DNA of 64,000 nucleotides from Conchocele bisecta (GCA_029237695.1 CM055274.1:73852140-73916139), one strand, 5' to 3'. Positions 53,701 through 61,013 are shown, counted from the first letter of the stretch. The notes: a model not told the origin generated them from the sequence alone. Made by a program: numbers and translations.

Positions 53701-55178
53701 CAAAACCCGGACGAAGGACAAGTACCGCGTCGTGTACAGCGACCACCAGCGATTGGAGCTGGAGAAGGAGTTCCACTACAGCCGCTACATCACCATCCGC
53801 CGCAAGGCCGAACTCGCGCAGAATCTCGCACTCTCCGAGAGACAGGTAATACACTACACTCCTCCCCGGAGCAGAATAATTACACGTACCCTGCCGCCTG
53901 CGCTGATCTTGCCAATACGCATTATTTAATTATTTCAAAATACTTGAATGATGTGCTTGAAACCAAGCAGCTTGATTGGCTGAGCCTGAGCTACAGCTCA
54001 GGCGCAGTCAATCAAACTGCTTGATTACGAGCTGATATTGCCGATAGAAACGTTGATACTCTGTGCATGATTAACGCATGCGGTTGTGTATGAACAGTCA
54101 GTGGCGTAGCTACAATTCGGCACGTACTCTACACATTATTTTCAGAAATGAAAATAATGTACCCACTCCACCCCACCCAAACAAAAAAGGCTGATCTGGA
54201 TATACACTGGTCGCCCAGTTCTCCAGTCACAGCCACAAATATATCCGAAAAAGTATCATATAAAGCATTTAATCTTCTTGATGAAACATATCAGATAGAC
54301 GGGTTCGCATTCAGGGATTAAACAACTCGCCGATGAACACGTGCCTAGACCCCCTAGATTTGTCAGTCCCGCCATATCAGTTACTCATGATTTCCAAGTT
54401 CGGTCACCTATTTATAAGACGACTATTTATGCAGTCACACTTAAAGTGCAGTGGAACCTCTGTAAACCGTACAACCTAGGAGGTCCCCAGGGTGTCAGGT
54501 TTAGAATGGTTCCACTGTAAATTGGGTATATGCATATGTCAATGCACGCGGGTGTACTTTGCGAACATGAACAGGCATTATCATCAGCGATAGGTGACAA
54601 CGAATACCATAAAATGAAGAATACAGAGACTGTATGTGTGTCCGGTTTAGAGAGATTCTACTGTACACAATTTGTGCAATATGAGTTAACCGTTTGCTTA
54701 TCGTCCACAGGTGAAGATCTGGTTCCAGAACCGCCGCGCCAAGGAGAGGAAGCAGAACAAGAAGCGCGACCAGGACACACTCATCAAACTCCCACAGACG
54801 CCTGACATGGCCGCCGTCGCAGACGATAACAAACACCTCGTGCAGCAGCAGATGAACATGCAGATGCCTGGCGCACATCCGGGCCATCAAGGTCACGTGC
54901 AGGTCGGCCACATTCAGAGCCCGTCTCCGCCGCCGATCCACGGACACCATCATTCCATGAATCCGTATCAACTGAACGCTCAACACCAAGGTGTTTTCCA
55001 CCAGACGCAATCTTCTCCGGACGCCATTTCGCCTGTTAGCCATCTCTCACCGCATGCGCATTACTCACCGGAAGTCCATCACCAGTTGCAGCCCATGATG
55101 TCTGGTTCCCCATCCTGCGCGTTGTCACCGGTAACCATCAAGACGGATATAGATGCTCAGGACATGGTGCCGTCATAA
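36083..55178 (+). CDS. Cdx: Caudal-type homeobox transcription factor (Cdx), whole gene, join of three exons
   Basis: Coding parts are 36083-36539, 53700-53845 and 54711-55178, which join in frame to 356 residues plus a TAA stop. Residues 136-143 hold the PPYDWMKK hexapeptide-type motif. Residues 158-217 are a homeodomain that starts KDKYRVVY and ends [13 protein letters not shown], the caudal signature; Trp48, Phe49, Gln50, Asn51 and Arg53 are all present. The C-terminal third is rich in His, Gln, Pro and Ser. Proteins of this family are nuclear DNA-binding factors that pattern the posterior body and gut, and the gene is the posterior member of the ParaHox cluster. The introns are 17160 and 865 bp; the second splits homeodomain residues 44 and 45, a position known in Cdx genes. 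No other ParaHox gene is visible within 36 kb upstream or 8.8 kb downstream. The class is near certain; the in vivo start site and UTRs are not established. Confidence 0.97.
36551..36727. repeat. Family A compound element next to the Cdx exon 1 donor
   Basis: Single arm tacagttgaacctctctaaa from 36551, spacer with tgtctgttcatgattgcaaa, hairpin 36655-36725. Only 11 bp separate it from GT at 36540. Confidence 0.85.
36748..37126. repeat. Family J foldback with internal duplication
   Basis: A long hairpin (gtaaatgacttcgaaagttg, aggaaattttcatagca) is centred at about 36950. The left arm is doubled (36837-36884 and 36896-36943). The outer end atcacatggcttgtctcata is at the right. Confidence 0.85.
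37196..37256. repeat. B-type core, short
   Basis: gtacagaccctgatcagact and gctgatctagggctgcactg arms. Confidence 0.65.
37267..37575. repeat. Unclassified inverted-repeat block
   Basis: ggttatttgatttg (37267) pairs with cagatcaaataacc (about 37330). gacgtcaatattg/tattgacgtc flank 37474-37502. aattattttgtg (37436) partly pairs with cacaaaacaattcc (37562). Boundaries are not resolved. Confidence 0.5.
37734..37846. repeat. Hairpin with perfect 32-bp inner arms
   Basis: Inner arms (ctgttagcttaacagactgt, taaatccttagc) are 37759-37790 and 37794-37825 around att. Outer cagggccctgttgct pairs loosely with agcaaccaggcc. Confidence 0.9.
37847..38120. other. No feature recognised
   Basis: AT-rich intron DNA. 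Confidence 0.4.
38130..38405. repeat. B-type fragments
   Basis: ggactgcacgtactgatctg (38139) and the core at 38345-38405 (gaccagtgtagccccagatc ... ctgatctggaactac). Confidence 0.55.
38529..38679. repeat. Family H element, complete
   Basis: cagggattccgctggg to ccagcggaatccctg; inner gtggcgatcgcc and tttatcgccaattg repeats. CATTAT flanks both sides (38523-38528 and 38680-38685), a possible target duplication. Confidence 0.88.
38796..39237 (+). repeat. Compound E-F-E unit
   Basis: Left E fragment (38796-38850, breaks at gcaaggctcaag), F hairpin (38852-38967, catttgaaccgtctcgccga), then a complete E element (38968-39237). The same three parts with the same junctions occur inverted at 62758-63197. 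Confidence 0.9.
39290..39463. repeat. Family B element, one end lost
   Basis: gcgaacagtgaagatcctga and ctcttctaggtctacactgg arms; right end taagccccatttatcacaac. Confidence 0.7.
39464..40117. other. No gene; one GC-richer patch
   Basis: 39590-39670 (gggtggtcggcgggggtaat) is richer in G+C but shows no coding signal. Confidence 0.4.
40118..40182. repeat. P-type hairpin core
   Basis: cactgtagatccagatgaga and catctcatcaggatatgcag arms around a tcgtagcga centre. Confidence 0.75.
40512..40598. repeat. 87-bp palindrome with 43-bp arms
   Basis: aaatctgagcaatgtatatg and cagtacgaaaagttggtgat with exact complements; one unpaired base (a, 40555) at the centre. No related copy seen. Confidence 0.93.
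40771..41056 (+). repeat. Degenerate direct repeat of about 130 bp, two units
   Basis: gcagtaaaatgtgaaccttt (about 40773) against gcagtaaattgtgaatcttt (about 40905), then aggtaattttctgagga/ggggtaatttctgagca and atacaaatgtgtgcaa/atacatatgtgtgtg. Confidence 0.65.
41057..41556. other. No feature recognised
   Basis: AT-rich intron DNA. Confidence 0.4.
41557..41883. repeat. Family A compound element plus a shortened palindrome
   Basis: Short hairpin 41557-41605; then hairpin 41670-41742 (gggaggtccccag centre), spacer, and single arm cggtttagaggggttccatt ending 41883. The spacer is the inverted sister of 33039-33241. Confidence 0.85.
41884..42518. other. Repeat-poor intron block with many TAAT-type words
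   Basis: No known repeat. It contains ttaataattaag, ttagtaattaca, ccattaatgattcat, tattaataacc and cttaataattt within about 42150-42380. These are homeodomain-type cores; enhancer function is speculative. Confidence 0.3.
42519..42574. repeat. B-type hairpin core, perfect 26-bp arms with a gaaa loop
   Basis: cagtgtagccccagatcaga with ctgcgc, loop gaaa (42545-42548), exact complement. Subtype gtagcccc/ggggctac. Confidence 0.93.
42740..42910. repeat. Family J foldback, decayed
   Basis: Outer end agacaagccatgtgatttt, then tttacgatattttctgtaaa and a weak hairpin (cgtcgaaatttgaca against gttcaacgttcgacg). Confidence 0.7.
42911..43280. other. Repeat-poor intron block
   Basis: catggcga with a/g and tc occurs twice (43013, 43038). 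A single-copy-looking stretch with aggtgttaattaaacaa. No gene. Confidence 0.35.
43281..43356. repeat. cccccttcttcc hairpin, copy 1
   Basis: gtggaagaaggaggctaagt and gacttagcccccttcttcca around tcttatg; outer ends caattg and caatt. Copies also at 46462-46538 and 51119-51172. Confidence 0.85.
43416..43464. repeat. Hairpin (ttctatttgcgactttag)
   Basis: 18-bp exact arms with a 13-base loop; further weak pairing outside. Confidence 0.8.
43465..43957. other. No feature recognised
   Basis: AT-rich intron DNA. Confidence 0.4.
43958..44021. repeat. 64-bp perfect palindrome
   Basis: caatctgattgctatctatg and tgatatgttca with exact complement, no loop (centre ttcatatgaa). No second copy seen. Confidence 0.95.
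44022..44624. other. No feature recognised
   Basis: AT-rich; a small B-type remnant (gtagatcctgatacttatct) follows at about 44626. Confidence 0.4.
44709..44775. repeat. B-type hairpin core, long arms
   Basis: gcgaccagcgaagccccaga and ctggggctacgctggtcgc, 32-bp arms with few mismatches; cagcg/cgctg replaces cagtg/cactg on both sides. Confidence 0.9.
44945..44985. repeat. Short hairpin (cacggtagggg)
   Basis: cacggtaggggggt pairs with aaacccctaccgtg across an 11-base loop. Confidence 0.7.
44986..45339. other. No gene; scattered acccaatt words
   Basis: tacccaattaaaa/acccaattgaaa-type words occur at about 45203, 45225, 45478 and 45499, on both sides of the next hairpin. Confidence 0.4.
45340..45416. 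repeat. G-type hairpin
   Basis: tgaaaacacatcttggtatt and tcattagaattgtctcc arms around aa; a few mismatches at the outer end. Confidence 0.85.
45417..45879. other. No feature recognised
   Basis: AT-rich intron DNA; the 99-codon frame near 45670 has no recognisable motif. Confidence 0.4.
45880..46276. repeat. Family R MITE
   Basis: agggatcgtggtcagttatt to gggagataactagctacgat; B-type cores at 46003-46050 (gtagacccagatcag subtype, longer than in the 17619 copy) and about 46100-46150. Confidence 0.88.
46462..46538. repeat. cccccttcttcc hairpin, copy 2
   Basis: agaagaagggggctatgccc and gggcatagcccccttcttcc around ataat. Confidence 0.88.
46572..46793. repeat. Family P element
   Basis: aaccctttcaacaccacagg to tgtgaaagggttaa; core 46612-46674 with near-exact arms. 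Confidence 0.88.
46794..47647. other. Repeat-poor intron block
   Basis: Single-copy-looking; holds cgtgatatatttcacgag (about 46869). No gene. Confidence 0.4.
47648..47716. repeat. P-type hairpin core with paired GGG/CCC change
   Basis: cagatgggccggctcgt and aacgagccgtcccatc: the gatgag/ctcatc of other copies is gatggg/cccatc here on both arms. Confidence 0.85.
47717..48525. other. Repeat-poor intron block
   Basis: No repeat recognised; C-rich patch caacacccccaccccactcc at 48029. Confidence 0.4.
48526..48572. repeat. P-type core, shortened
   Basis: acagtgtagatccagagccg and caggatcagcagtgttt. Confidence 0.6.
48609..48671. repeat. G-type palindrome with perfect 31-bp arms
   Basis: atggtttggcagcattttag and aatcatttcca with exact complements around one a. 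Confidence 0.93.
48691..48758. repeat. B-type hairpin core, gtagacgc subtype
   Basis: agtgtagacgcagatcaacc and ctgatttgcgtctacact; the inner gcgcatccgcgc is standard. Confidence 0.85.
48769..49497. other. No feature recognised
   Basis: AT-rich intron DNA. Confidence 0.4.
49498..49788 (+). repeat. Family E element
   Basis: Hairpin plus the tatcccgtcaacac segment; it has the cagccaccgcacatattcat block. Confidence 0.88.
49789..51118. other. Longest repeat-poor stretch of intron 1; one microsatellite
   Basis: Only (aagt)9 at 50765-50799 and a short cgaaa run near 50820 are repetitive. The 81-codon frame near 50284 shows no domain. Confidence 0.45.
51119..51172. repeat. cccccttcttcc hairpin, copy 3, collapsed
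   Basis: taattgaaggggccagtgga and gaaggaggctaa keep one arm; the other is reduced to ggcccccttcaatta. Confidence 0.75.
51173..51775. other. Family H and B remnants only
   Basis: 51352-51388 is an H right end (ccagcggaatccctgg). 51437-51495 is a decayed B right end. Confidence 0.45.
51776..51930. repeat. Family B element, 5' part missing
   Basis: atctgcactgtccgcccttc to tttttccagtcacagccgca. Confidence 0.75.
52030..52600 (+). repeat. S-Z repeat unit, copy 1
   Basis: S element 52279-52440 (acatgagtgatgatgtaata, aaacgagtttactta), then Z block (ttattacactagtgtattat, aagcccagtttatggcaata) at 52500-52590. The same order is at 56160-56640, beyond Cdx exon 3. acgtcacgtgacgt lies upstream. Confidence 0.7.
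52601..53020. other. No feature recognised
   Basis: tcgcaaagaagacatacccatc (about 52939) is weakly like tcgcaaggaaaacataccgatc (about 53579). Confidence 0.35.
53021..53333. repeat. Family D element, complete, 366 bp before Cdx exon 2
   Basis: cagtagtcgatttcatcaac to aaataggctactg; hairpin centred at about 53203. Confidence 0.9.
53700..53845 (+). CDS. Cdx: Cdx exon 2: homeodomain residues 1-44
   Basis: The 146-nt exon lies between a CATTGCAG acceptor (AG at 53698-53699) and a CAG|GTAATA donor. It completes codon 153 (Gly) and runs through Gln201. It codes GKTRT, then homeodomain helices 1 and 2 ([20 protein letters not shown], then [20 protein letters not shown]) and ends SERQ. Arg5, Leu16 and Phe20 of the homeodomain are in place. 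Ser replaces the Thr usual in vertebrate Cdx in 'VVYTDHQ', and the run before SERQ reads AQNLAL rather than AANLGL. The phase fits exon 1 (phase 1 in) and exon 3 (phase 0 out). Confidence 0.96.
53965..54022. repeat. Hairpin in Cdx intron 2
   Basis: aagcagcttgattggctgag, cctgagct pairs with agctcaggcgcagtcaatca, aactgctt with four mismatches. Confidence 0.85.
54448..54665. repeat. Family A compound element beside the Cdx exon 3 acceptor
   Basis: Hairpin 54448-54519, spacer with gcgaacatgaacaggcatta, single arm tccggtttagagagattcta ending 54665. Confidence 0.88.
54711..55178 (+). CDS. Cdx: Cdx exon 3: recognition helix and C-terminal region
   Basis: The acceptor CCACAG|GTGAAG opens with [14 protein letters not shown], the recognition helix, where RAKERK separates caudal from Hox proteins (RRMKWK). 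It continues [20 protein letters not shown], then a long low-complexity tail with QQQMNMQM, repeated HPGHQGH-type His runs and Pro/Ser-rich blocks, and ends [10 protein letters not shown] with TAA at 55176-55178. The exon codes 155 residues. An open frame on the opposite strand here is only a composition shadow. The acceptor lies 45 bp downstream of a family A element (54448-54665), so the branch point must sit in the short gap or inside the element. Confidence 0.96.
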   Translation: MKIWFQNRRAKERKQNKKRDQDTLIKLPQTPDMAAVADDNKHLVQQQMNMQMPGAHPGHQGHVQVGHIQSPSPPPIHGHHHSMNPYQLNAQHQGVFHQTQSSPDAISPVSHLSPHAHYSPEVHHQLQPMMSGSPSCALSPVTIKTDIDAQDMVPS

Positions 55179-55209
55179 TATGCACGTTTCGTCATTTCGC
55201 GTGTACAAA

Positions 55210-55449
55210 TGTGAATGTGACTGGAGCAATGGGGCTTATGGAATTTGTGACCAGTGTAGAGTAAGATCAATAGCACACTTATGTAGCCTGATAATACTCT
55301 TTATTGCTTGTTAGAAGCACATCCTGGTGGTTCTTTGATGGGTAGGCGAACAGTGCAGATCCTGATCAAACTGCGGAGGCACAGTCGGATCTGGATCTAC
55401 ACTGATCGCAAAACCATTAAAGCCCCATTTTTTCCAGTCAGAGCAACAA
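55210..55449. repeat. Family B element 31 bp after the Cdx stop
   Basis: tgtgaatgtgactggagcaa to ttttccagtcagagcaaca; core 55344-55402. It probably lies in the 3' UTR or immediate flank. Confidence 0.85.
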
Positions 55450-56159
55450 AAGATCCTCCTTTGGGACTTACATGTTTGTTATCAATGATATTATTGGAGG
55501 AAAGTTACAAACAGAATGAACATTTGGTTGTATGTGAACAAGTGTGAACTGTCAACGTGATTGCATTGACATCGTTATAGAAAGTATTCTGCATCCGGAT
55601 CAAATCGGATATACTCGGGAGTCTTCGGAACATTTATCATTTTGATGCACGGGACTGACATTTTCATTGTGGTATCATGTGACTAACACGTATGCATTTC
55701 TCATATGCGAAATGAGGAACTTTAATTGGCTCAGTCTGAGCTGTGCTAAGTCTCGGCCACTCAAACTACATATTTCGAAATTGTGATCAGTTTAGCACAG
55801 AACCGGCTTTAATAATGTTGGTCAGTAAAAGCAATCAACCAGATTTGTCAGATTTTGGACAATTTGATATATACGTCAGTTTTCAGATATAACTGACTCT
55901 GATATTCAACCTTATCGAGCAACCTTATTTTTGTGTTAAATAAGAAGAGGCATTATATTTAATGAGGTCTGTGTAATAAGACCGCGTATTTCACAGACCA
56001 TTCATTTAATAATGTCTACTTTATTTTTTCACGCTCTCGGTTTTCGAAAATTTGGTGATGCGATAAGGGTGATTTTCGTAGAGTCAATATGATAATCGTT
56101 ACGAACGAGTGGGTAAACAGATAGTTTCCATGCATATTTAGGAAAACTGCTGTTTGTCC

Positions 56160-56640
56160 ACTATGACGTCATGACTGTTATATACATATCTGATGACTTA
56201 CTACCATGGGACGGTATTAAAGTGTGTTGTTATGGCTACCATGTAGGCATCTATTACTGTTGCCATAGCAACCATTTTAGTAAAATTGTTTCATTGTCGT
56301 GGAAACTTATTTCTGAAATATATAGAGTATCTTACATGAGTGATGATTTAATATGATATTTATATGATATTTATTAAACGAGTTTACTGAGTTCATAAGA
56401 AATGAGGCTATGCTGAGTTTATTATGAAATCAGTCAACAAGTTTAATAAATACCATATTAAATCGTCACAAATGTAAGATTATATATGTCACACAACCAC
56501 ATGATCATGCATTGAAGATGTACTAGTCACCATATCTGGTTTCTATAACTAATTTGCATATTTATTACACTAGTGTATTATGAATTTTATTACACTACGA
56601 GCGTCCATTTTCTGCAATAAAATCCGACGAATCATAGACC
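56160..56640 (+). repeat. S-Z repeat unit, copy 2
   Basis: S element 56327-56490 (tcttacatgagtgatgattt to aatcgtcacaaatgtaaga), with a small atatgatattt duplication. Z block 56545-56625 (tttattacactagtgtatta). Confidence 0.75.
56259..56272. promoter_or_regulatory. RFX X-box (gttgccatagcaac) with an upstream CRE
   Basis: The 14-bp palindrome matches the consensus GTNRCC-N2-RGYAAC for RFX factors at every fixed position. A perfect CRE, TGACGTCA, lies 88 bp upstream at 56164-56171. A weaker pair (acgtcacgtgacgt at 52046-52059, then attgctatggccac near 52099) lies about 4.1 kb upstream, before another copy of the same S-family repeat. Function is unproven. Confidence 0.4.
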
Positions 56641-56737
56641 CTGCAGACCATCAAACACCATGTGTGAGGGTTTACAGGGGTTCAGGTGTAATTCTGATAT
56701 ATGGACGCATGTTTGAGAAAAGGTATCTTACGACTTG

Positions 56738-56803
56738 TGCGACCAGCGTAGTCCCTGATCAGGCTGCGCATATGCGCAGTCTGATCAGCGACTACGCTTG
56801 TCA
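56738..56803. repeat. B-type hairpin core, gtagtccc subtype
   Basis: agcgtagtccctgatcaggc and ctgatcagcgactacgct. Confidence 0.85.
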
Positions 56804-56920
56804 GTCAGTCAGTCGTTTTCTGTTTTGTTCATGAAATAACACTATTCCGTCATTGAATTGACTGCAGGAGTACAGATATTAAGAATTAAATATAATAAAA
56901 TCATAATACACTATTATGAA

Positions 56921-57109
56921 ATAAGCAAATGGTGCCTATGTGATTTCTGACCAGTATATCCCCAGATCAAAGAGCACATTACTGTAGCCTGATAACTATC
57001 TATATTGCTTGTTAGAAGCATGACGGGTGTTTCATTGATCAGACTGTGCGGATGCACATGCTGATCTGGATATACACTGGTCGCTACTACACTTTCCATT
57101 CACAGCCAC
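56921..57109. repeat. Family B element, shortened
   Basis: aaatggtgcctatgtgattt to tttccattcacagccac; the left core arm is partly deleted. Confidence 0.75.
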
Positions 57110-57143
57110 TAATGAGCTCGCTGCAGATTACTGGATGATATTG

Positions 57144-57286
57144 AAGCTAACATTTGTGACGATTTAATATGATATCAATTAAACTCATTGCCTGATATCA
57201 TAAGAAACTTGGCATTGTCTCTTCTCTTATGAAGTTAATTTGCTTACTAACCATCATATTAAATCCACGTTCATGTAAGATCATTT
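57144..57286. repeat. Family S element
   Basis: taacatttgtgacgatttaa to ttaaatccacgttcatgtaa; foldback arms with several mismatches. Confidence 0.75.
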
Positions 57287-57583
57287 ATATAAGTATCGCC
57301 TTTGCATTTCCAGCCGTGTTAATTAATGTTTCACCGCATCATCCATTCAAAAACGTTTTGATCATGTTTATTGCCAATAATAATGTTGTTGAGCCTGAGC
57401 CCACAGGTCAGAGAGACGACATTGCAATTTATCACGAGTACTGGTATTCTGAATATTGAATTCACTTTTCAAGGTTTCACGTATGTCATGATCGCACACT
57501 GTATGTTAAGCCATGCACCCACTGTGTGTATATATTAAGTTATATATATTGTATACATGTATATAGACATATAGCAGATGGTA

Positions 57584-57803
57584 TGTAGCTGTGACTTGAT
57601 ATATGGGGCTTAGTGTAGATCCAGATCAGACTGTGCATCCGCACAGTCTGATCAGGATCTGCACTGTCCGCTATTTCATTAATGAAACACCCGTCATGTT
57701 TCCAACACGCAATATAAATGGTTATCAGACTACAGGAGTGTGCTATTTAATCAGGAGCTACACTGGTCACAAATGCCATGGGCCCCATCTATCCGCAGCC
57801 ACA
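57584..57803. repeat. Family B element, complete
   Basis: tgtagctgtgacttgatata to tctatccgcagccaca; core 57612-57664 with gtagatccagatcagactg and gtctgatcaggatctgcac. Confidence 0.85.
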
Positions 57804-57915
57804 TAGTATATATACAGTAATTATTCGATCACAGACGCTAGTCCGTTGCGAAGAAATTACCGAAACGGTCACACGAATTCGATTGTGTGAAGAAATATAT
57901 TTTGAACAAACAGTC

Positions 57916-58092
57916 GCTGTGGAGCCTCTCTAAACAGGACACAATGAGGTTTTACTGTAACTGAGCACTCCATGAACAAGATCTATCATTTCAATGGTGA
58001 ACATACACGTTAACGAAATAAATAACAGTAAAACCCATCTAAGTTAAACACAATGGGGTGACATGGTTTCAGGTTTAGAGAGGTTCTACTGA
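57916..58092. repeat. Family A element, decayed
   Basis: gtcgctgtggagcctctcta, two partial arms inside, last arm caggtttagagaggttctac. Confidence 0.7.
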
Positions 58093-58191
58093 ACATGGTA
58101 CGTTGAGAAAACAACTGAGTTAGATTCACTATTTAATTTGCCTTTGTAGCTAAACACAGGATAGAATATTTACTCGTCAATGGGCCACGAC

Positions 58192-58498
58192 CAGTAGCCG
58201 ATTTCACCAACATTGCAATGTATACATATCTAGCAAAGTATATTTTGAGGGAGAAATTTTCAATTTAATGATAAATTTATGATTTTTTTTATACTGAATT
58301 TATTACATTATCACAGCCAAAATGGCTGTGATAATGTAATCAATTTAGTATAATAATTCTGCATACTTTTATTCATCAACTATATGCAGTCGTTAGTTCC
58401 ATATGACATAATGCATTTCGGGAAAAATAAATTATTACTCCTCAAAATATACTTTGCTAGATAAACATACTTTGCAATTTTCATGAAATCGGCTACTG
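58192..58498. repeat. Family D element, complete
   Basis: cagtagccgatttcaccaac to gaaatcggctactg; hairpin centre at about 58320. Confidence 0.88.
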
Positions 58499-58550
58499 AT
58501 AAATCCAGGCTTATTGTGTCCAGCGTAGATCCTGCTCAGGTATATATTCA

Positions 58551-58773
58551 TGTTCGTACGATTAAAATGTTCGTAAGTGTAAATTTAGGATCGTCTGAAA
58601 ATGTCAATTGTTGGATTTACATGTATTGAGCATAGGCTGCATATTCATATGCTCAATAAATGTAAATCCAATAATTGTTCACAAGAAAACATTGTTAATG
58701 TGAAATTTACAGACTATCATAATTTTGCACTTACGAACATTTTAACGTACGAAGTTTAGTGAAACGTCCCCCA
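58551..58773. repeat. Family C element, left end lost
   Basis: tgttcgtacgattaaaatgt to gtgaaacgtccccc. caggtat plus attcatgtt stands on both sides. Confidence 0.8.
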
Positions 58774-58822
58774 GGTATCCATTCATGTTGACGCATATGA
58801 ATGTTCGCTAAAGGTTGTATGT

Positions 58823-59042
58823 CAGGGGCCCGTTTCACTGAACTTCGTACTACTAAAATGTTCGTAAGTGCACACTTAGGATCGTATGGAAATTTCAATT
58901 GGATTTACATTTATTGAACATAGGCTGTATATTCAGCTTATGCTCAATAAATGTAAATCCAATAATTGTTATTGTGAAATTTACAGAATTTTGTACTTAC
59001 GAACATGTTAGTGGTGCGAAGTTTAGTGAAACGACCCCCCCT
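58823..59042. repeat. Family C element, complete
   Basis: caggggcccgtttcactgaa to gtgaaacgaccccccctg. Confidence 0.85.
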
Positions 59043-59054
59043 GGTTGCTTGTCT

Positions 59055-59412
59055 ACAATTCCAGCACAAAGATATTTACACAAATCCTTCTAACATTTGA
59101 TTGGCCCGTAGCCAGTCTCTGTCCAAAATGTATATCCCAGTAAACTCCTACGCCGAACTACTTTCCGTAACCGTGAGGCGCAGTTAAAATTATTCTTAAG
59201 AAAACGGAAAATAACACATTTTATTGATGAATTTATTTAAAATGCTGGAATTATATGGAATGAATGGCCTTTTTGTGGAATTTATCGGGGATATAAACTT
59301 GGAAAAGTCGCGGGAATACTGAACGAGGCCTTCCGGCCTTCGTCCAGTATTCCCGCGAGTTTTCCAAGTTTATACCCCGATAAATTCCACAAAAAGGCCA
59401 TTCATTCCTATA
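59055..59412 (+). repeat. Family L element, complete
   Basis: attccagcacaaagatattt to ggccattcattcctata; hairpin centre at about 59335. Confidence 0.9.
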
Positions 59413-59480
59413 GTATGGCGAAGGGTGTAGCTGCTGATCAGAATGCGCAGGTTGGTCTGTGTCTATACTGGTCGCAATGT
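59413..59480. repeat. B-type core, decayed
   Basis: ggcgaagggtgtagctgctg and ctgtgtctatactggtcgca. Confidence 0.6.
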
Positions 59481-59621
59481 CATACATTCGGTTTTGTCAG
59501 ATCGTAGAAAAGGCACACAAAACATATTTACAAACACTATTTTATTATTTGTATGTTTATTTAATCGTTGTATTGAGACAGCTTTTAAAGTCATTTACCT
59601 AAAATATCATAACTACATGTA

Positions 59622-59915
59622 ATAGAGAATAGTAGGTTAGTGCCATGAAAGGGAAAAATATCTGGCAAGGCTTAGGAAACGGGATGGGCGAGGCTCTACC
59701 GAGCACATCCCGTTTCCGTGCAGCGCCAGATATTTTTCCCATTCGCGGCACTAAGCTACTATTCTATTTATCCCGTCAACACCTACAAATGGCTTTAAAA
59801 TGCAAAAACATAACCCCAGCCAACGTACATATTCATACGCAGTGATTAGGTCGTATTGAAAGGATATCACGGCACCGTGTTTCACGGCACATATGCACTG
59901 TGTTGACGGGATAAA
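59622..59915 (+). repeat. Family E element
   Basis: Hairpin, then tatcccgtcaacacctacaa to tgttgacgggataaa. Confidence 0.88.
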
Positions 59916-60014
59916 CTACAAACTATTGCATCTACCTTTCTGCATGTGTCTACTAAATCTTCAATATCGAGAAGATACTCGAAAGAAAACCTTGGTAGTA
60001 AACATAACAAACAT

Positions 60015-60134
60015 ACCATCTAACATTTGTGATGATTTACTATGATTTTTATCAATCTCATTTGACTGATGTTATAAGAAACTCGACGTAGCCTTGTTTC
60101 CGATGAATTCAGCACACTCGTTTAATAATTATCA
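60015..60134. repeat. Family S element, right end lost
   Basis: taacatttgtgatgatttac and ttataagaaactcgacgtag; it stops where the next P element starts. Confidence 0.65.
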
Positions 60135-60135
60135 T

Positions 60136-60346
60136 AACCCTTTCAACAGCACTGACCTCTATCGCAATATTTACAACCAGTGTAGATCCAGACGAATCGG
60201 CTCGTAATGAGTCTTGTCATCGGGATCTGCACTTTTTGTGAATATTTCCCATGTTTTTTTTTCAAATTGTAATTTCTAATTAATGAAATAGCCTCAAACA
60301 TAAAATAGAATATTAAATTCCAGTTACTTATGGGTGAAATGTTAAA
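60136..60346. repeat. Family P element
   Basis: aaccctttcaacagcactga to atgggtgaaatgttaa; core 60178-60235 with gacgaatcggctcgtaatga. Confidence 0.8.
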
Positions 60347-60745
60347 TCAATTTATGATTCCTTGCTTATGCAATAAATACAATTGGTGATGATTAAGTAT
60401 GATTTTTTTTCGACTACAATAATGCAATTCTAGGTAACATTTTGTGAATTTGAGGCATGACGTATGAATGTATATTGATTGTTAGCTGTAAATATGTATA
60501 TTGCTATGTATATAAATATATGTTCTTGCCATGGTAAGACTATTAAATATATCTACAGAAAACTACCAGTTGTTGAATTTGATTTTTATTTATATTCCCA
60601 TAAATCGACCATATTACTGAATTTCATGCATAGCCCTGTCAATAGTAGAAACATGTTTCCTGATATTTGTAAACGCTGTAGATCCTAACGTGCCGTATCA
60701 CCAGGATCTGCAGCATGTATGCATTTTTTTTTTACAAAATGACCC
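60347..60745. other. Mostly unassigned; decayed P-type core at the end
   Basis: 60665-60720 (gctgtagatcctaacgtgcc, caccaggatctgcagc). Confidence 0.45.
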
Positions 60746-61013
60746 TAGCAAAGTATACTTTGAGGGAGTAATCATTTATTTTTCCTGAAATGCATTATTT
60801 CATATAGAACTAACCACTGCATATATTTGATGATTAAAAGTATGCAGAATTATTATACTGAATGTATTACATTATCACAGCCAAATTGGCTGTGATAATG
60901 TAATACATTCAGTATAATAAAAATTAATAAATTTATTCTAAAATTTAAAATTTCTCCCTCAAAGTATTCTTTGCTAGAAAAGTATACTTTGCAATGTTAG
61001 TGAAATAGGCTAC
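60746..61013. repeat. Family D element, left end lost
   Basis: gcaaagtatactttgaggga to tgaaataggctaca; hairpin centred at about 60887. Confidence 0.88.

Larger units (their letters stand above)
53846..54710 (+). other. Cdx intron 2 (865 bp), inside the homeodomain codons
   Basis: The intron is flanked by GTAATA and TCCACAG. It contains a 58-bp imperfect hairpin (53965-54022), a right-end fragment of family B (about 54185-54240) and a full family A element (54448-54665). Close to half of it is therefore recognisable repeat. Confidence 0.9.
55179..56326 (+). other. Cdx 3' flank: no clear poly(A) signal
   Basis: No AATAAA occurs in the first 1.2 kb after the stop. Variant ATTAAA strings lie at 55416-55421 (inside a family B element) and 56216-56221. 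The 3' UTR end is unresolved. The stretch also holds a CRE-type TGACGTCA and an RFX-type X-box (listed separately). Confidence 0.5.

Noticed and set aside
54501..55043. 180-codon open frame on the - strand across Cdx exon 3
   Set aside because: It is antisense to a verified exon, is Arg/Leu-rich from composition and runs into family A repeat sequence; it has no domain.
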